A DNA stretch of 64,000 nucleotides from Linepithema humile (GCF_040581485.1 NW_027124985.1:486948-550947), one strand, 5' to 3'. Counted from the first letter of the stretch, positions 1 to 10,249 are shown. Translations and numbers: made by a program. The notes: generated by a model from the letters alone, not told the origin.

Positions 1-345
1 AGAATCAAATACAGGTAATTTCAAGAAATTCACTATTTAGAACTACTATTTTATTGAAATAAATGTTATATTGGCATTGAGAATATAACATTAAAGAAAT
101 AGAGAATTATAAAACTAAATAGTAATAAAAAAAATTTATCACAATTAGTAAATTCAAGACAACATACAATGTAAGAAGTAATTCCTATTTCAGAAAATAA
201 ATAACCTACAATTATTTAAAATAATATAAATGCTTTGCTTTTACAAACTATTTTTTTGTTTTTCCAGAATATGCATTCAGTAAGAATAACGTTCATCATA
301 ACATGGATGTATATTTAATGTATATGTATAAAATTTTTTTTGCAG

Positions 346-2537
346 GATATAATACGGGTTCCCATATATGAAGGATGTAATTTGACCAAAGAAGAAAGCC
401 AATTATTAATTATGGGAACAGCTATTCGAAACAAAATGACGGACGTAGGATTGGAAACTTTACTTAAAATTGTAGATTGCCATTTGCCACATACGCAATA
501 CAATTCGAAGTATCATTTTCTTAAAACGTTTCCAAAGGTACAAGCTAATATATATTACTTTTGTCCAAAATGTTTAATAATATTGAAGTTTGAAAACTGC
601 AACAGAGTGGAATGCAAAAATTGCGAAAAAATTTACAATCGTCGTCGATTGCAAAGACAATTTAATTATTTTTATCATCATCCATTAAAGGAACAATTAA
701 TAGAACTAGTAAACACAAAGTTATTTACATATTTTAGAAAAATGTCATATGAAAGCGATGTTATAAATGGAAACATATATTATCAGTTGAGAGAAAAAAA
801 TATTATTTCTGATCAAGACATTAGTATTCAATGGAATACAGATGGCGTAGAAATATTTAATTCGTCAAAATATTCTATATGGCCTATCCAAGTATCTATT
901 AACGAATTACCTTATAGAATTAGACGTGATAATATTTTACTTTGTGTGGATTATGGTTCAATTCTGAGAAACCACCTATGGAACTTTTTCTTAGACCATT
1001 TATAGACGAACTTCTTGAGTTACATATTAATGGAATTGAATGTAATACATTCAACCATCAAGAACCTATATTGATTAAAGTTCATACGCTTTTCTCACCA
1101 GTTGATTCAGTTGCTCGACCTTTGATTCAAAATATTAAACAATTTAATGGAAAATATGGATGCTCTTATTGTCTTAATAAAGGAGAACACATTGCTATTG
1201 GAAGGGGGTACACACGAGTATATCCAGGTGGTAAGGGAGTAATGCGTACGATAACAAAACATAACATATATGTTGAAAGGGCAGTTGAAAAACGGAAAGC
1301 AGTAAAAGGTGTTAAGGGGCCTTCTATTACAATGCTTCTGCCTACTTTTGATGTGATTCATTTATTTCCACCAGAATACATGCATTCGTGTTTATTGGGT
1401 GTCACAAAATTGTTCAGTACGTCTTGGTTTGATTCCAAAAATAACAATAAAGATTGGTATTTAGGTTCTAAAATCACTGAATTCAACGAAAAATTACTTG
1501 CTATTCAACCTCCTTGTGAAATTACGAGAACTCCACAATCAATGAAAGATAGTAAATTTAAAGCAAATGATTGGAAATATTTTTTATTGTATTATTTGCT
1601 GATTTGTCTAAAAGATTTAATGCCACAGAAATATATTAAACATTGGTTGTTGTTTGTATACAGTATAAATATTTTTTCAAAAACAAAAATTGAAGAAGAC
1701 GAGTTATTTAAAGCAAAAACGGCACTTCGCGAATTCGTTTTAAATGTGGAGTCGTTGTACGTAAAGGAGTATATGAAATACAATGTACACCTATTGCTTC
1801 ACATACCAGAGTATGTAAGAAATTACGGTGCTATTTGGGCTTGGTCAGCGTTTCCTTTTGAACATTTTAATGGCATTATAGCAAGTTTATTTCATGGAAC
1901 TCAATGTATACCTTTGCAAATCTGTAAATTATATTCCAGATTAAGATATATTAAACAACAATGTGAAATTTTCAATAGACCAAACTGTAGTGTTCAGGGA
2001 AAAGCTATATTCCGATATATAACGAAGAAAACTAAAATTATGAAATGTATTGAATTTGGAGATGAATTAAGAATATTTGGAAAATCGACAGAAATGCAGC
2101 TATCCTTAAGACAAAAATTATTGATTGAACAGTTTTTAAAAGAAACAATTGAAAACAATGTCCAGTCATTTCAAAGGTTTACATACAATAATACTTTATA
2201 TTACAGTTTTAAATATTCTCGCCTCATCAAAAGAAATAACAGTATAGTATTAAAAGAAAATCGGTCATTGATGATTATTTCAGATTTAATTTTACTTAAG
2301 ACGTCAGACTTGCAAACTAAGAAGTATATAGTTCTTGGTAAAGAGTTACAAATCATTGATGAAGAAGTTTGTAAATATAAAACTATATCTTCGAAAATGT
2401 TTTCATTTATTGCCCGACACACAAATAATGATGTTTGTAATTTTCTTTCTGCTATACGTAAAAAATGCGTTTATATTCCTTACAAAGATGATAAATTATG
2501 CATTATTCCTCTGGTCAATACTTTGGAAACGGATTAA
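346..2537 (+). pseudogene. EnSpm/CACTA-like (tnp2 family) transposase, frameshifted
   Basis: Two overlapping open frames (346-1005 and 942-2537) make one transposase. The first part has a Cys-rich finger (CPKC...CKNC) followed by the stretch FNSSKYSIWPIQVSINELPY. The second continues with GLWFNSEKPPMELFLRPF, a zinc knuckle (GCSYCLNKGEH) and MHSCLLGVTKLF. It ends with a DUF4218-like segment containing YNVHLLLHIPEYVRNYGAIW and FPFEHFNG. This order is that of tnp2-type transposases of CMC/EnSpm elements. The frame changes around 940-950, where the first frame reads CVDYGS and the second CGLWF, so this copy is probably inactive unless the shift is an assembly error. The first frame begins just after a strong splice acceptor (T-rich tract then tgcag at 341-345), so an upstream exon probably lies outside the window. 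Family identification is from remembered motifs, not a search. Confidence 0.8.
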
Positions 2538-3015
2538 GAATAAAATACTTGTAATAATATATATGGATAGGTATACATATATGTATACACATACATTTGA
2601 CATAAATAATAATGTAGTTGTATCTATATTAATTACGATTGCATCTGTTTTTTTAATTAATAAATTATCACAAAGAAATAATTATTTATTATGAAATTCA
2701 CTTATATCCGTAAATCTAAAAATATCTATAATAAACTCATTGTTAATTAAATAAAAGAAGTATGTACAAAAATTATTGGATCTTCTGCAAAACTACTGAT
2801 AATTCAATAATTTATTTTTCAGTTATTCTCAATATCAATTTGTTTGTATTAAAACTAGAATTTTCTAAAAGTTTATTCAATATTATCCTTAATAGTTTTG
2901 CTAATAATATTCAGCACTATTAGAGACGAAAATACTGCTGAGTTGAAAACTGTAGTTTTCATATAGTTTTCCAACAGATTTTTAATAGTGATCCTATAGT
3001 TTTTTAATAGTGTTC
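2538..3015. other. AT-rich spacer, no gene seen
   Basis: The spacer lies between the transposase stop and the end of the convergent zinc-finger gene. It holds repeated short motifs of the type atagtttt / aatagttttt (about 2880-3090), a low-complexity tract that runs into the zinc-finger gene's 3' end and encodes its Lys-rich tail. No open frame with recognisable content was found. Confidence 0.6.
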
Positions 3016-3363
3016 CTATGGTTTTTCAATACTTTTTAATAGTTTTCTCAATAGTTTTTTAATAGTTTTTTTAAATAGTTTTCTGTAGTTTTTTTTCGTA
3101 CGGGTTAACTGATTTTCATCTTCAATTTGCTGGGTTACCTCATTTAAAGTGGGAGACGCAGTAGGATGTTTTCTAAATAAATGCTGGCGAAAAGATTTCC
3201 ATTTCTTAAATGTAGCACCGCAACCAGGTTGAACACATGTAATCCTGAAGTATGGGTCTTGTTTATGATTGCGAATGTAATGTTGCATTAATCGATAATA
3301 CGAAATACATTTGAACAAACACATGTCACACTGAAATGTATTTCCATTCTCATAATTTTCCAT
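3016..3363 (-). CDS. Two-finger C2H2 zinc-finger protein, probably transposon-encoded
   Basis: 115 residues. Finger 1 is CDMCLFKCISYYRLMQHYIRNH (Cys11, Cys14, His28, His33 approximately). Finger 2 is of the longer type, CVQPGCGATFKKWKSFRQHLFRKH. The C-terminal third is very rich in lysine and arginine (KKTIKKLLRKLLKSIEKP), partly encoded by the local atagtttt repeat. It is divergent to the multi-exon gene starting near 3687, with about 320 bp between the two starts, so they may share a promoter. The role is likely nucleic-acid binding. The position between a transposase and another element gene suggests an accessory gene of the EnSpm-like element rather than a host gene, but that is inference. 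Confidence 0.65.
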   Translation of the reverse strand: MENYENGNTFQCDMCLFKCISYYRLMQHYIRNHKQDPYFRITCVQPGCGATFKKWKSFRQHLFRKHPTASPTLNEVTQQIEDENQLTRTKKNYRKLFKKTIKKLLRKLLKSIEKP

Positions 3364-3686
3364 CTTTATATAGAATTGGTATTGTATACGAGAATTTTCG
3401 CTAAATTTTAATAATTATGTACGATTTCCAAGCGCGTGCGCGAAAAAACCATTCCGTTTAGCAACAGTTGATTGCGGCATCGGACTTCGATTGTTTCATC
3501 AATTGTTTCGACTGGGCGTAAATCGTGTGTGGATCGTACGTTGTACAAAATATCACAGATTTCAATATCACAGAAATATCACAGAGGAAATTCATTATTC
3601 GCAAATTTTAAGAAAAAATCGATTAGATTGACAATGGAAAAAAAGTATATTGTTTAATTGAAGGCCGTTGCAAATGCATTAAGTTT

Positions 3687-5765
3687 ATGCCTGAAGAAAA
3701 CACATCAGAAATTGAGATTATCCGACGCAAACTGAAGGAAGCCAGTAAAACTGACAATGTCCTTAATATGATGCTGCAACAAAAAATGATAATTTTACAA
3801 AAACCTGATCCAGATCGAGATAACAAGTTGTGTGATTTGGAAGACAACGACGAAGTTGCTGACAAAAGTGAGATTACAGTGCTACTGATACCAGTGCGTG
3901 CAAACACTACAACAGAATTAATAGACTCTTTTTCTTCCGTTCATAAAGATAATGAGTCTATCGTAAAAATATTATATACAGAGCCTATTGATGATGGTAA
4001 TAGTTCGTCTAATCTAGTAGATATTCAACAATCAGCCTGCTACTCGGTAAGTTGTAATAAAATCTTATCATAAAAATCAGATTATATATATTTACTTTTT
4101 GCTTATAAATTCAAATTTGGTATAAAATTTAATTAGGATATAAAAGAAGAAAATGAAAAGAAAAAAGTAGATAAGCTTCTAATCGATTGTCCAAGCAGTT
4201 CAAAACGATCTAAAACTGAAGACAACATGATACATTCAATAAAGCCACAAGTGACAGGACCTGGTTCCATTCGTCATCCAATAATTTTACCATCTATTAC
4301 ATCAGATTTGCAAAAAAAATTGAACGATATTGGATTATTAAAGGCTCAGAAGAACTTTATAGCATTCTGGGCTGCACATTTGTCTTATGTGACAAATCAG
4401 TGGCCGACAAAGTCGGATTATCAAAATTTTGCTCAAAGTATTGTTGCAGCTTATCCTGCACTTGCAGATATCGGTGGTGGCTGTGTAATATATATACTTA
4501 TTTTTTCCATCATGACTTTTGCAATCTTCTTTTTGTTATATTTTTAAAATATTTTGTTTCTGTATTTTAAATATATCCATCTTTTCTTTTATATAGACCC
4601 TAGTCAAAAGTCAATTAAGTGTTTGGATTAGGAATCATCGAGCGCTAGAAAAACGACAATCTCAAAAGAGAAAGAAAGATGAGGAGGGAGAAATTCCATT
4701 TGTAATTGTTCAAGCTAGTATTGCTAAAAATGTTGATCGGTTAGAAAATAATTACATCTTTTACATTAATAAATTTGAGACAAAAAATAATACATAATAT
4801 AATTAAAAAAATTTTTTTTATAGAGCGACCGATTATGTTACCAAAACAGATATACAAAATGCTTTAAAAGAACTAGAGAAAAAATGTGTTGGAAACAAAA
4901 ACATTTCTCACATGAAGCATCTCCTCAAGATAACAATATCTCATCGAAGGCCATGGATTGATGAAGCGAAACGAATAGTTGACATTGTGCATAAGTATCC
5001 TCAATTAAACAATTATGAGCTGGTATGTTTTGTATAACATATATTTATTTATCAAATTCTTAATTGAATATTATTTATTTATATACTTTTTTCTATTATT
5101 GTGTACAGATACTTTCGGAATTTTTAGAGTTAAAAAATATTACAGAAAAAGCGCTGTTTGACGAAATTGAAAAAATGATTGAGAAATTGACGAAATATTA
5201 CTTAATAAAAAAACCAAACCAAACTAATAATAATAAAGTCTTTATCATGCAAAATTTATGTGCTGATCTCACAAAGAGAAACAAAAACTTTCCTGCTTTA
5301 TTTACTGTAAAAGACGTTAGTATTGATTATATATAGTATTGATTACTGTTATGCTTTTTTTATGAAAAATAATTATTTAATAAAATATTTAACTTTAAAC
5401 AAATTTGTTCTCAGGTATTGGGAGATATAAATAATTTAACTACAAATGAAGGCGATGCACCTCGTGTAGTTATGTACACAGATGGTCAAGATATTATAAT
5501 TGCCTACTTGATAGCAGATGCTGAAATAAAAACACAAATTCCTCAACCTACAATAGAAAAAATCATCGCTGGATTGTTTGCTTCTTACTATGTGTGGAAC
5601 AGGAAATTTCCGGCAGCTTATGTAAATGTTTTAAATTTTATAAGTTATGAGCTTTTGAAGTCTCCGCTGCCAACTACTACTACTACTATTCAAAAGTTTA
5701 TTCGTTCTCGCGATAATATTTTAAAAGATTTAGGCACTATAGATAACTCACAGAATACCTCTTAA
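3687..5765 (+). CDS. Six-exon protein of unknown function inside the EnSpm-like element
   Basis: I join six exons at consensus splice sites: 3687-4046, 4137-4484, 4597-4739, 4824-5022, 5109-5315 and 5415-5765. Every junction keeps the reading frame, and each intron (about 84-112 bp) starts with GT and ends with AG. Exon 1 codes an acidic/Ser-rich leader. Exon 2 holds KLNDIGLLKAQKNFIAFWAA, exon 3 LSVWIRNHRALEKRQ and the final exon FASYYVWNRKFPAAYVNVLN. I do not recognise the family. The exons keep frame while containing no stops, so this gene looks better preserved than its neighbour transposase. Exon 1 may start further upstream, since the 61-codon frame at 3472-3657 is in another phase and is probably 5' untranslated sequence. 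A second, non-transposase gene is common in CMC-type elements, which fits this position. Confidence 0.6.
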
Positions 5766-6092
5766 CTTATGAGTTACCATATTATATATATTATTACTTA
5801 TTCTTCATTTACCATTAATTTTTTTACCAAAGACTACAATAAAAAATCTAAGTCATTCTTGTGTGTACGATAAGATCATAACAAACAGTATTGTTTTTTT
5901 TTGTTTTCTTTTTTTCTATATTATGTGAAAGAATTTGTTTTCAGATGTTCTTTATATATTGTAATTTCACATACATATAACATATAAAGGACATTATATA
6001 TATATATAATCCAAAGATATTAAATAAATAATTTATAAAAATTAATAACTGTTATTAATTTACAAAATTAATAATAAATAATTAATCAATTA
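5766..6092. other. AT-rich spacer, no gene seen
   Basis: Untranslated or intergenic DNA after the six-exon gene. It contains simple TA tracts (around 5995-6010) and no coding frame. Confidence 0.6.
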
Positions 6093-6260
6093 ACACATTA
6101 AGTTATATATTTAAAATGTGTAATTTTTTGATATTAGGAATACACTTATTGTCGTTATAATTTATAAAAAATTATTATGTTTTTATAAATTATAACGACA
6201 ATAAGTGACCTATTTCTAATATCAAAAAATTACACATTTTAAATATATAATTTAATGTGT
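6093..6260. repeat. 168-bp near-perfect palindrome
   Basis: Two arms of about 75-80 bp (6093-6170 and about 6179-6260) are reverse complements, meeting at a short ttattatg loop. Arms share acacatta, aaaatgtgtaattttttgat and acttattgtcgttataattt. They differ by a few substitutions and one short indel (aggaatacac versus agaaataggtc). It sits next to further gtgtaa/ttacac repeats. Best read as part of the subterminal repeat region of the EnSpm-like element, or a MITE inserted there. Confidence 0.75.
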
Positions 6261-6408
6261 AAGCGTGTGAAAAATACGCATTTAACTGTGTAAAATTACA
6301 CAGATAAAACGTGTAAAAAAATAACACGCGTACAAATGCGTAATAAGTGACTACATGATTTTACACACTTTAAGTGTGTATTTTTTACACACTTGGATTT
6401 GCAGTGAT
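6261..6408. repeat. Subterminal short inverted repeats and possible CAGTG terminus of the EnSpm-like element
   Basis: Dense short motifs gtgtaa / ttacac and acgcg / cgcgt alternate in both orientations, for example gtgtaaaattacac near 6289 and tacacactttaagtgtgta near 6362. Subterminal arrays of short motifs are typical of CACTA/EnSpm ends. The last bases before the gap are gcagtgat, and CAGTG is the expected 3' terminal sequence (complement of CACTG). The target duplication cannot be seen because of the gap. Confidence 0.5.
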
Positions 6409-6908
6409 NNNNNNNNNNNNNNNNNNNNNNNNNNNNNNNNNNNNNNNNNNNNNNNNNNNNNNNNNNNNNNNNNNNNNNNNNNNNNNNNNNNNNNNNNNNN
6501 NNNNNNNNNNNNNNNNNNNNNNNNNNNNNNNNNNNNNNNNNNNNNNNNNNNNNNNNNNNNNNNNNNNNNNNNNNNNNNNNNNNNNNNNNNNNNNNNNNNN
6601 NNNNNNNNNNNNNNNNNNNNNNNNNNNNNNNNNNNNNNNNNNNNNNNNNNNNNNNNNNNNNNNNNNNNNNNNNNNNNNNNNNNNNNNNNNNNNNNNNNNN
6701 NNNNNNNNNNNNNNNNNNNNNNNNNNNNNNNNNNNNNNNNNNNNNNNNNNNNNNNNNNNNNNNNNNNNNNNNNNNNNNNNNNNNNNNNNNNNNNNNNNNN
6801 NNNNNNNNNNNNNNNNNNNNNNNNNNNNNNNNNNNNNNNNNNNNNNNNNNNNNNNNNNNNNNNNNNNNNNNNNNNNNNNNNNNNNNNNNNNNNNNNNNNN
6901 NNNNNNNN
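6409..6908. other. Assembly gap (500 N)
   Basis: Exactly 500 unknown bases, a usual placeholder for a gap of unknown size. It cuts the VLTF-3-like gene and hides the left boundary between host DNA and the viral block, so linkage of 1-6408 to the viral block rests on scaffolding. Confidence 0.99.
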
Positions 6909-7215
6909 AATCTTTTAACTTGTTGGAATTTTTCTTTAATATACTACATATCAATGATTGATTTATAAATTTTTTTTCTATATTGTTTTCTTCTATAGAA
7001 TCATATATTATCTCCATAATATCTTCAATATTATATTGTTTTGAAATATCTTTCATATCATTGTTAAAATGGATTTTTTTATTGTTGAAAGTTTTACTTT
7101 TGCTAGATTTTTTAGTTGTACTTGAAAACAGAACATTACATTCTTTACAGAGATAACCATTATTGACATTAATACACGAGTATGATAAACATTTATGGCA
7201 CTTATATGTTTCCAT
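6909..7215 (-). CDS. VLTF-3-like viral late transcription factor, N-terminal part
   Basis: About 101 codons from the start codon into the assembly gap. A zinc ribbon lies at residues 6-26 (C6-x2-C9 and C23-x2-C26), followed by a basic Ser/Lys linker and a helical region with KKIHFNNDMKDISKQYNIED and EIIYDSIEEN. An N-terminal two-CxxC ribbon, then an I-H-x-x-N segment and helices of this spacing, is what I know of the poxvirus A2L/VLTF-3 family, conserved across nucleocytoplasmic large DNA viruses. In poxviruses it activates late promoters. The start codon is in AATAAATGG, a late-type element, and is divergent from the next gene by 40 bp. The C-terminal half is not visible. Confidence 0.65.
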
Positions 7216-7258
7216 TTATTAATCAATTCTAATTTTAAACAAATATTATAAATAAATG
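7216..7258. promoter_or_regulatory. Divergent late-type promoter pair (TAAATG at both starts)
   Basis: The 40-bp gap between the divergent genes has TAAATG overlapping both start codons: cattta on the left (minus-strand gene) and aataaatgg on the right. In poxviruses TAAAT at the start codon is the late-promoter initiator. Confidence 0.6.
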
Positions 7259-8545
7259 GAGGGTATTTTTTTAAATAATATAAACAAGGAAATATTAGAA
7301 ATATATAGTGATATTATTAATAACAAAAAAGATATAAAAAATAGCTCGTTAAAAAGTATACTTGGAAGCTTTTCAAAAAAATATCATAAAAAATCAGATG
7401 ACAACAAAAAATTAAGTAACTTTATAGTTAATGAAATAAATTATAATGGAAAGTTTAATCTTATCGAAATATCTAAAAGAATAAAAATACTATTGTATCA
7501 TAATATTATTCTACAAGAAATAAAAAATAAAAACATAAGAGATGTATTATTATCTGAAAAAATTTTAAGTTTTAGTGATATATCAGATATTAAATTGGAT
7601 TGTGTTAAGGTTTTACTATCTAATATTATTCAAAATATATTAAGATTTTTCATAATAAAAACTATAGAAGGAGAAATTGAAATTAATAAATTATTTGTAA
7701 AATTTGATTCAAGAAAGATAAATGACTCTTTAGGATGTTACATAGATATGTATTACGAAATAGAATATCTTATAATTACAGAAGTATTAACAAAATTATT
7801 AAGTTTGTATTTTATGTCTAAAACACTTAAAAAAGGAGGAAGTAGAATGATAGTTGAGAGAACGACTGTAGATAATTTAAATAAGTTATACGAGCTTATA
7901 TCAAGAAATGATGTAAGATACAGAAACGATTTCAAAAATATCTTCATACGCATATCAAATAGTATAACTGACGAATTTCAAGGAGGAAGTAAAAGTATTC
8001 ACGATATTATTAATAAGATAAAGAATAAAACAATTTCAAAAGAAGAATTACTTCAAGACCCAGAATTATGCGGTGCTATCAATGTTTCTTTAGGAGAGAT
8101 AAAAATTCCTAAACTAGAACCTTATAATGTTGATAAAGAAAAATTTGTAACTAAAAGTGGAAACGATATTCTAAACGTGGTATTTGGAAACAAAGCGTCT
8201 AAAAATATACAGAAGATATTTAATGATAAATATAATATGTCTGCTAATGATATTGTTAACAATCTTGAAAATTATAAAGATAATATAAATAATTCATCGC
8301 ATGTAAAAAACAACTCAAATAATAATCAAAATTTCGAGAATTCATTTAATTTTACTGAGAAAGACATAAATATATTATATACATTAAATTTAATAGATGC
8401 TTTAAAAAGTATAGGTACTGGAATCACTCCTTTATCAGAATTGTATGAGTTAGATAAAAATCAATTAGATAAAAATATAACAGTAAACTTTTATACTCCA
8501 GTTTCGAAAGCAACAATAGATGGAACTCCTATAGAAAAAGAATAA
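7256..8545 (+). CDS. Unknown viral protein, 429 aa
   Basis: An intact 429-residue frame starting at a TAAATG element. The N-terminal two thirds are helical and rich in Ile, Lys and Asn. The C-terminal third has an Asn-rich linker (about residues 345-365, NNSSHVKNNSNNNQNFENSF). Two Gly-Gly motifs stand out in a glycine-poor protein: KKGGSR (residues 194-195) and FQGGSK (243-244). No catalytic motif or membrane segment was seen. It is divergent from the VLTF-3-like gene and convergent with the TspO-like gene, ending one base before the latter's stop. A structural or core role is possible from the Gly-Gly motifs, but I do not recognise the family. Confidence 0.7.
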   Translation: MEGIFLNNINKEILEIYSDIINNKKDIKNSSLKSILGSFSKKYHKKSDDNKKLSNFIVNEINYNGKFNLIEISKRIKILLYHNIILQEIKNKNIRDVLLSEKILSFSDISDIKLDCVKVLLSNIIQNILRFFIIKTIEGEIEINKLFVKFDSRKINDSLGCYIDMYYEIEYLIITEVLTKLLSLYFMSKTLKKGGSRMIVERTTVDNLNKLYELISRNDVRYRNDFKNIFIRISNSITDEFQGGSKSIHDIINKIKNKTISKEELLQDPELCGAINVSLGEIKIPKLEPYNVDKEKFVTKSGNDILNVVFGNKASKNIQKIFNDKYNMSANDIVNNLENYKDNINNSSHVKNNSNNNQNFENSFNFTEKDINILYTLNLIDALKSIGTGITPLSELYELDKNQLDKNITVNFYTPVSKATIDGTPIEKE

Positions 8546-9223
8546 TTATGGTTGTCTTAACTCGTCGTTAGATTCGTCTTTTGTCTTATTATCATCTTTA
8601 TTTTTTTTTTCATCTTTATTTTTAGAATCTTGATTAGCTTTACATGTTTCGTCTTGAGTGAGAAAGTAGAATGCAGACATATATATACACCATATACACA
8701 ACGGAAGGAATAAAATCATTATAATCCAATGTATTTTAATCATATATATTGAAAATAATAGGAATAGAATTGTTGATATTATAGAAAGAGATCCTGGTAT
8801 TGTTAATGAATTAAATTGTAACATTAGAGGTTGGGATATCCATATCAATAAAAATCCTACTGGAAGTAAGCTTAATATTATACTGTCCCAAAATTTACTA
8901 ATATTGAAAAGAGGATCGTTAATTCTTGTAAAATGTTTTCCTTGAGAAAGTTTTAAGTTATCGTTTTCTAGGTAATGATTGGCTATATATATGATTCCCA
9001 TTCCAGCGAATAAATATATGAATAATGTAAAAAATAATCCATAACTACTATTGGATAAATCCAAAAGAACAAACTTATTACTTTTGTACCATTTTCTCCC
9101 AGACTCTGGGCTGTATATGATAGAAGATATGTATCCTAAAAATGGAAGTATAAAAATAGTGAATAAATATAAAGTATCGTATATACTAGTTTGTCCATTT
9201 AGTAGTGTATCAAAATCTGCCAT
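8546..9223 (-). CDS. TspO/MBR-like five-helix membrane protein
   Basis: 225 residues. Five hydrophobic segments lie at about 17-37, 61-82, 112-131, 143-161 and 167-188. A Lys/Asp-rich tail follows (about 195-222, with repeated KDE/KDD). The segment RKWYKSNKF, then YGLFFTLFIYLFAGMGIIYI, and the late FLPLCIWCIYMSAFYFL, match the layout of the TspO/translocator family: five helices, a Trp-Tyr before helix 2, a Tyr-x-x-Gly-Met-Gly in helix 2, and P-x-x-x-W-x-x-Y/F in helix 5. TspO proteins bind porphyrins and cholesterol in membranes. The start is in TATAAATGG. I do not know TspO as a standard poxvirus gene, so host capture is possible. The assignment is by pattern only and could be a generic polytopic protein. 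Confidence 0.5.
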   Translation of the reverse strand: MADFDTLLNGQTSIYDTLYLFTIFILPFLGYISSIIYSPESGRKWYKSNKFVLLDLSNSSYGLFFTLFIYLFAGMGIIYIANHYLENDNLKLSQGKHFTRINDPLFNISKFWDSIILSLLPVGFLLIWISQPLMLQFNSLTIPGSLSIISTILFLLFSIYMIKIHWIIMILFLPLCIWCIYMSAFYFLTQDETCKANQDSKNKDEKKNKDDNKTKDESNDELRQP

Positions 9224-9429
9224 TTATAAGTAATAAAAATAAACCGATATTTTTTAATATAAAACTAATTTATGTAGAAAATTCTGTAATAAATTCCTCT
9301 ATTGTAAGAATACGTTTATTTTTTTTTTTTAGCTTCTATTATTTTTGTTGATTTCTTATTAATGATATTTGATAATTTTGATTTATTGTTTGTAAATATG
9401 TATTTCTGTAATTTTTTTTTCTTTGATGT

Positions 9430-9437
9430 ATCTAGAT
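9430..9437. repeat. Target site duplication, left copy (atctagat)
   Basis: Identical to 10159-10166 on the other side of the element. The 8-bp length is that expected for hAT elements. Confidence 0.85.
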
Positions 9438-10158
9438 CAGTGCTCGGAATTAGTCTGAACATTTCAGCCGATTTCCGTGGTATACGCCTCCTTTCCTCTC
9501 CTTACCGTGCGCGCCGCAGCCGCTAGGGCCAGCGCCGCCGAGCGTTAGGAGCGGCACTATCTGATTAGGTTCTATGAGTAGGTTCTTCTCCCTATTTATT
9601 AAAATTTAAAAAAATTTATTAAAATTTATTAAAAATAAATTTTTTTTTTAAATTTATTAAGTGGAAATATTTCAATAGATTTCTACGTCACCCATAAGGT
9701 ACTAATACTGACACGTTTTTCAAAAAGTGGTTTCTATCTACATTATTGCATCAATTGTTCATTCTCATAAAAGGCCAAGAAAATCTAATTAAGAAAATTT
9801 CTTTTATATATATTTTTTTTTAAATTAAGAATTTATTTTTATCTTTAGTGGAATAGATCTACGGGGGAAACCACTTAAAAAAAAACGCGTCAGCATTAGT
9901 ATCTCATGGGTGACGTGGAAATCTATTGAAATATTTCCACTTAATAAATTTAAAAATAAAAAATTTATTTTTAATAAATTTTAATACATTTTTTAAAATT
10001 TTAATAAATAGGGAGAAGAACCCACTCATAATCAGATAGTGTCGCTCTTAACGCTCGGCAGCGCTGGCCCTAGCGACTGCGGCGCGCGCGGTAAGGAGAG
10101 GAAAGGAGGCGTATACCACGGAAATCGGCTGAAATGTTCAGACTAATTCCGAGCACTG
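9438..10158. mobile_element. hAT-like non-autonomous foldback element, 721 bp
   Basis: The ends are cagtgctcgg and its complement ccgagcactg. The inverted arms are about 300 bp each, so most of the element is a palindrome. The outer 120 bp are GC-rich (gcgccgcagccgctagggcc and its partner), the inner part is AT-rich. The flanking 8 bp atctagat is present on both sides (9430-9437 and 10159-10166). A CAG-G-type terminus with an 8-bp duplication is the hAT signature. No transposase frame is present, so it would need a source elsewhere in the genome. The arms have diverged at several positions, so the insertion is not brand new. Confidence 0.85.
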
Positions 10159-10166
10159 ATCTAGAT
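10159..10166. repeat. Target site duplication, right copy (atctagat)
   Basis: Identical to 9430-9437. Collapsing the two copies restores an open frame across the insertion site. Confidence 0.85.
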
Positions 10167-10249
10167 TATCATAATTTAATTTAATTTTAAGTATTAAATC
10201 CTTATCAAAATTTATTCTATCATATATATATCTGTGATAATTCATTGTG

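Larger units (their letters stand above)
9270..10245 (-). pseudogene. Small BRCT-like viral gene split by a hAT-like element
   Basis: The gene starts at 10245 and runs 29 codons to the target site at 10159-10166, where a 721-bp element interrupts it. It resumes at 9437 and ends at 9270. Removing the element and one copy of the 8-bp target duplication rejoins the same reading frame, which supports the gene model. The distal part resembles the C-terminal half of a BRCT domain: KYIFTNNKSKLSNIINKK, then K-x-x-EAKKKNKR, then ILTIEEF. A second lesion is a frame change in a run of 12 A (9319-9330 on the plus strand), just before the last 16 or so residues. BRCT domains bind phosphopeptides and occur in DNA repair proteins and NAD-dependent ligases, including the entomopoxvirus type. 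At under 90 codons this would be a stand-alone domain. It follows the 10250-10753 gene by 4 bp. Confidence 0.55.

Noticed and set aside
3472..3657. 61-codon frame upstream of the six-exon gene
   Set aside because: It is out of phase with exon 1 and lacks any recognisable content. It is probably 5' untranslated sequence.
6093..6260. Poxvirus genome-end hairpin at the left of the viral block
   Set aside because: The palindrome lies on the host side of the gap beside EnSpm-like short repeats and has no concatemer-resolution-like motif that I can see.
6355..7215. Long open frames that run across the gap
   Set aside because: They are open only because the 500 N contain no stops. Only 6909-7215 on the minus strand has real codons with gene-like content.
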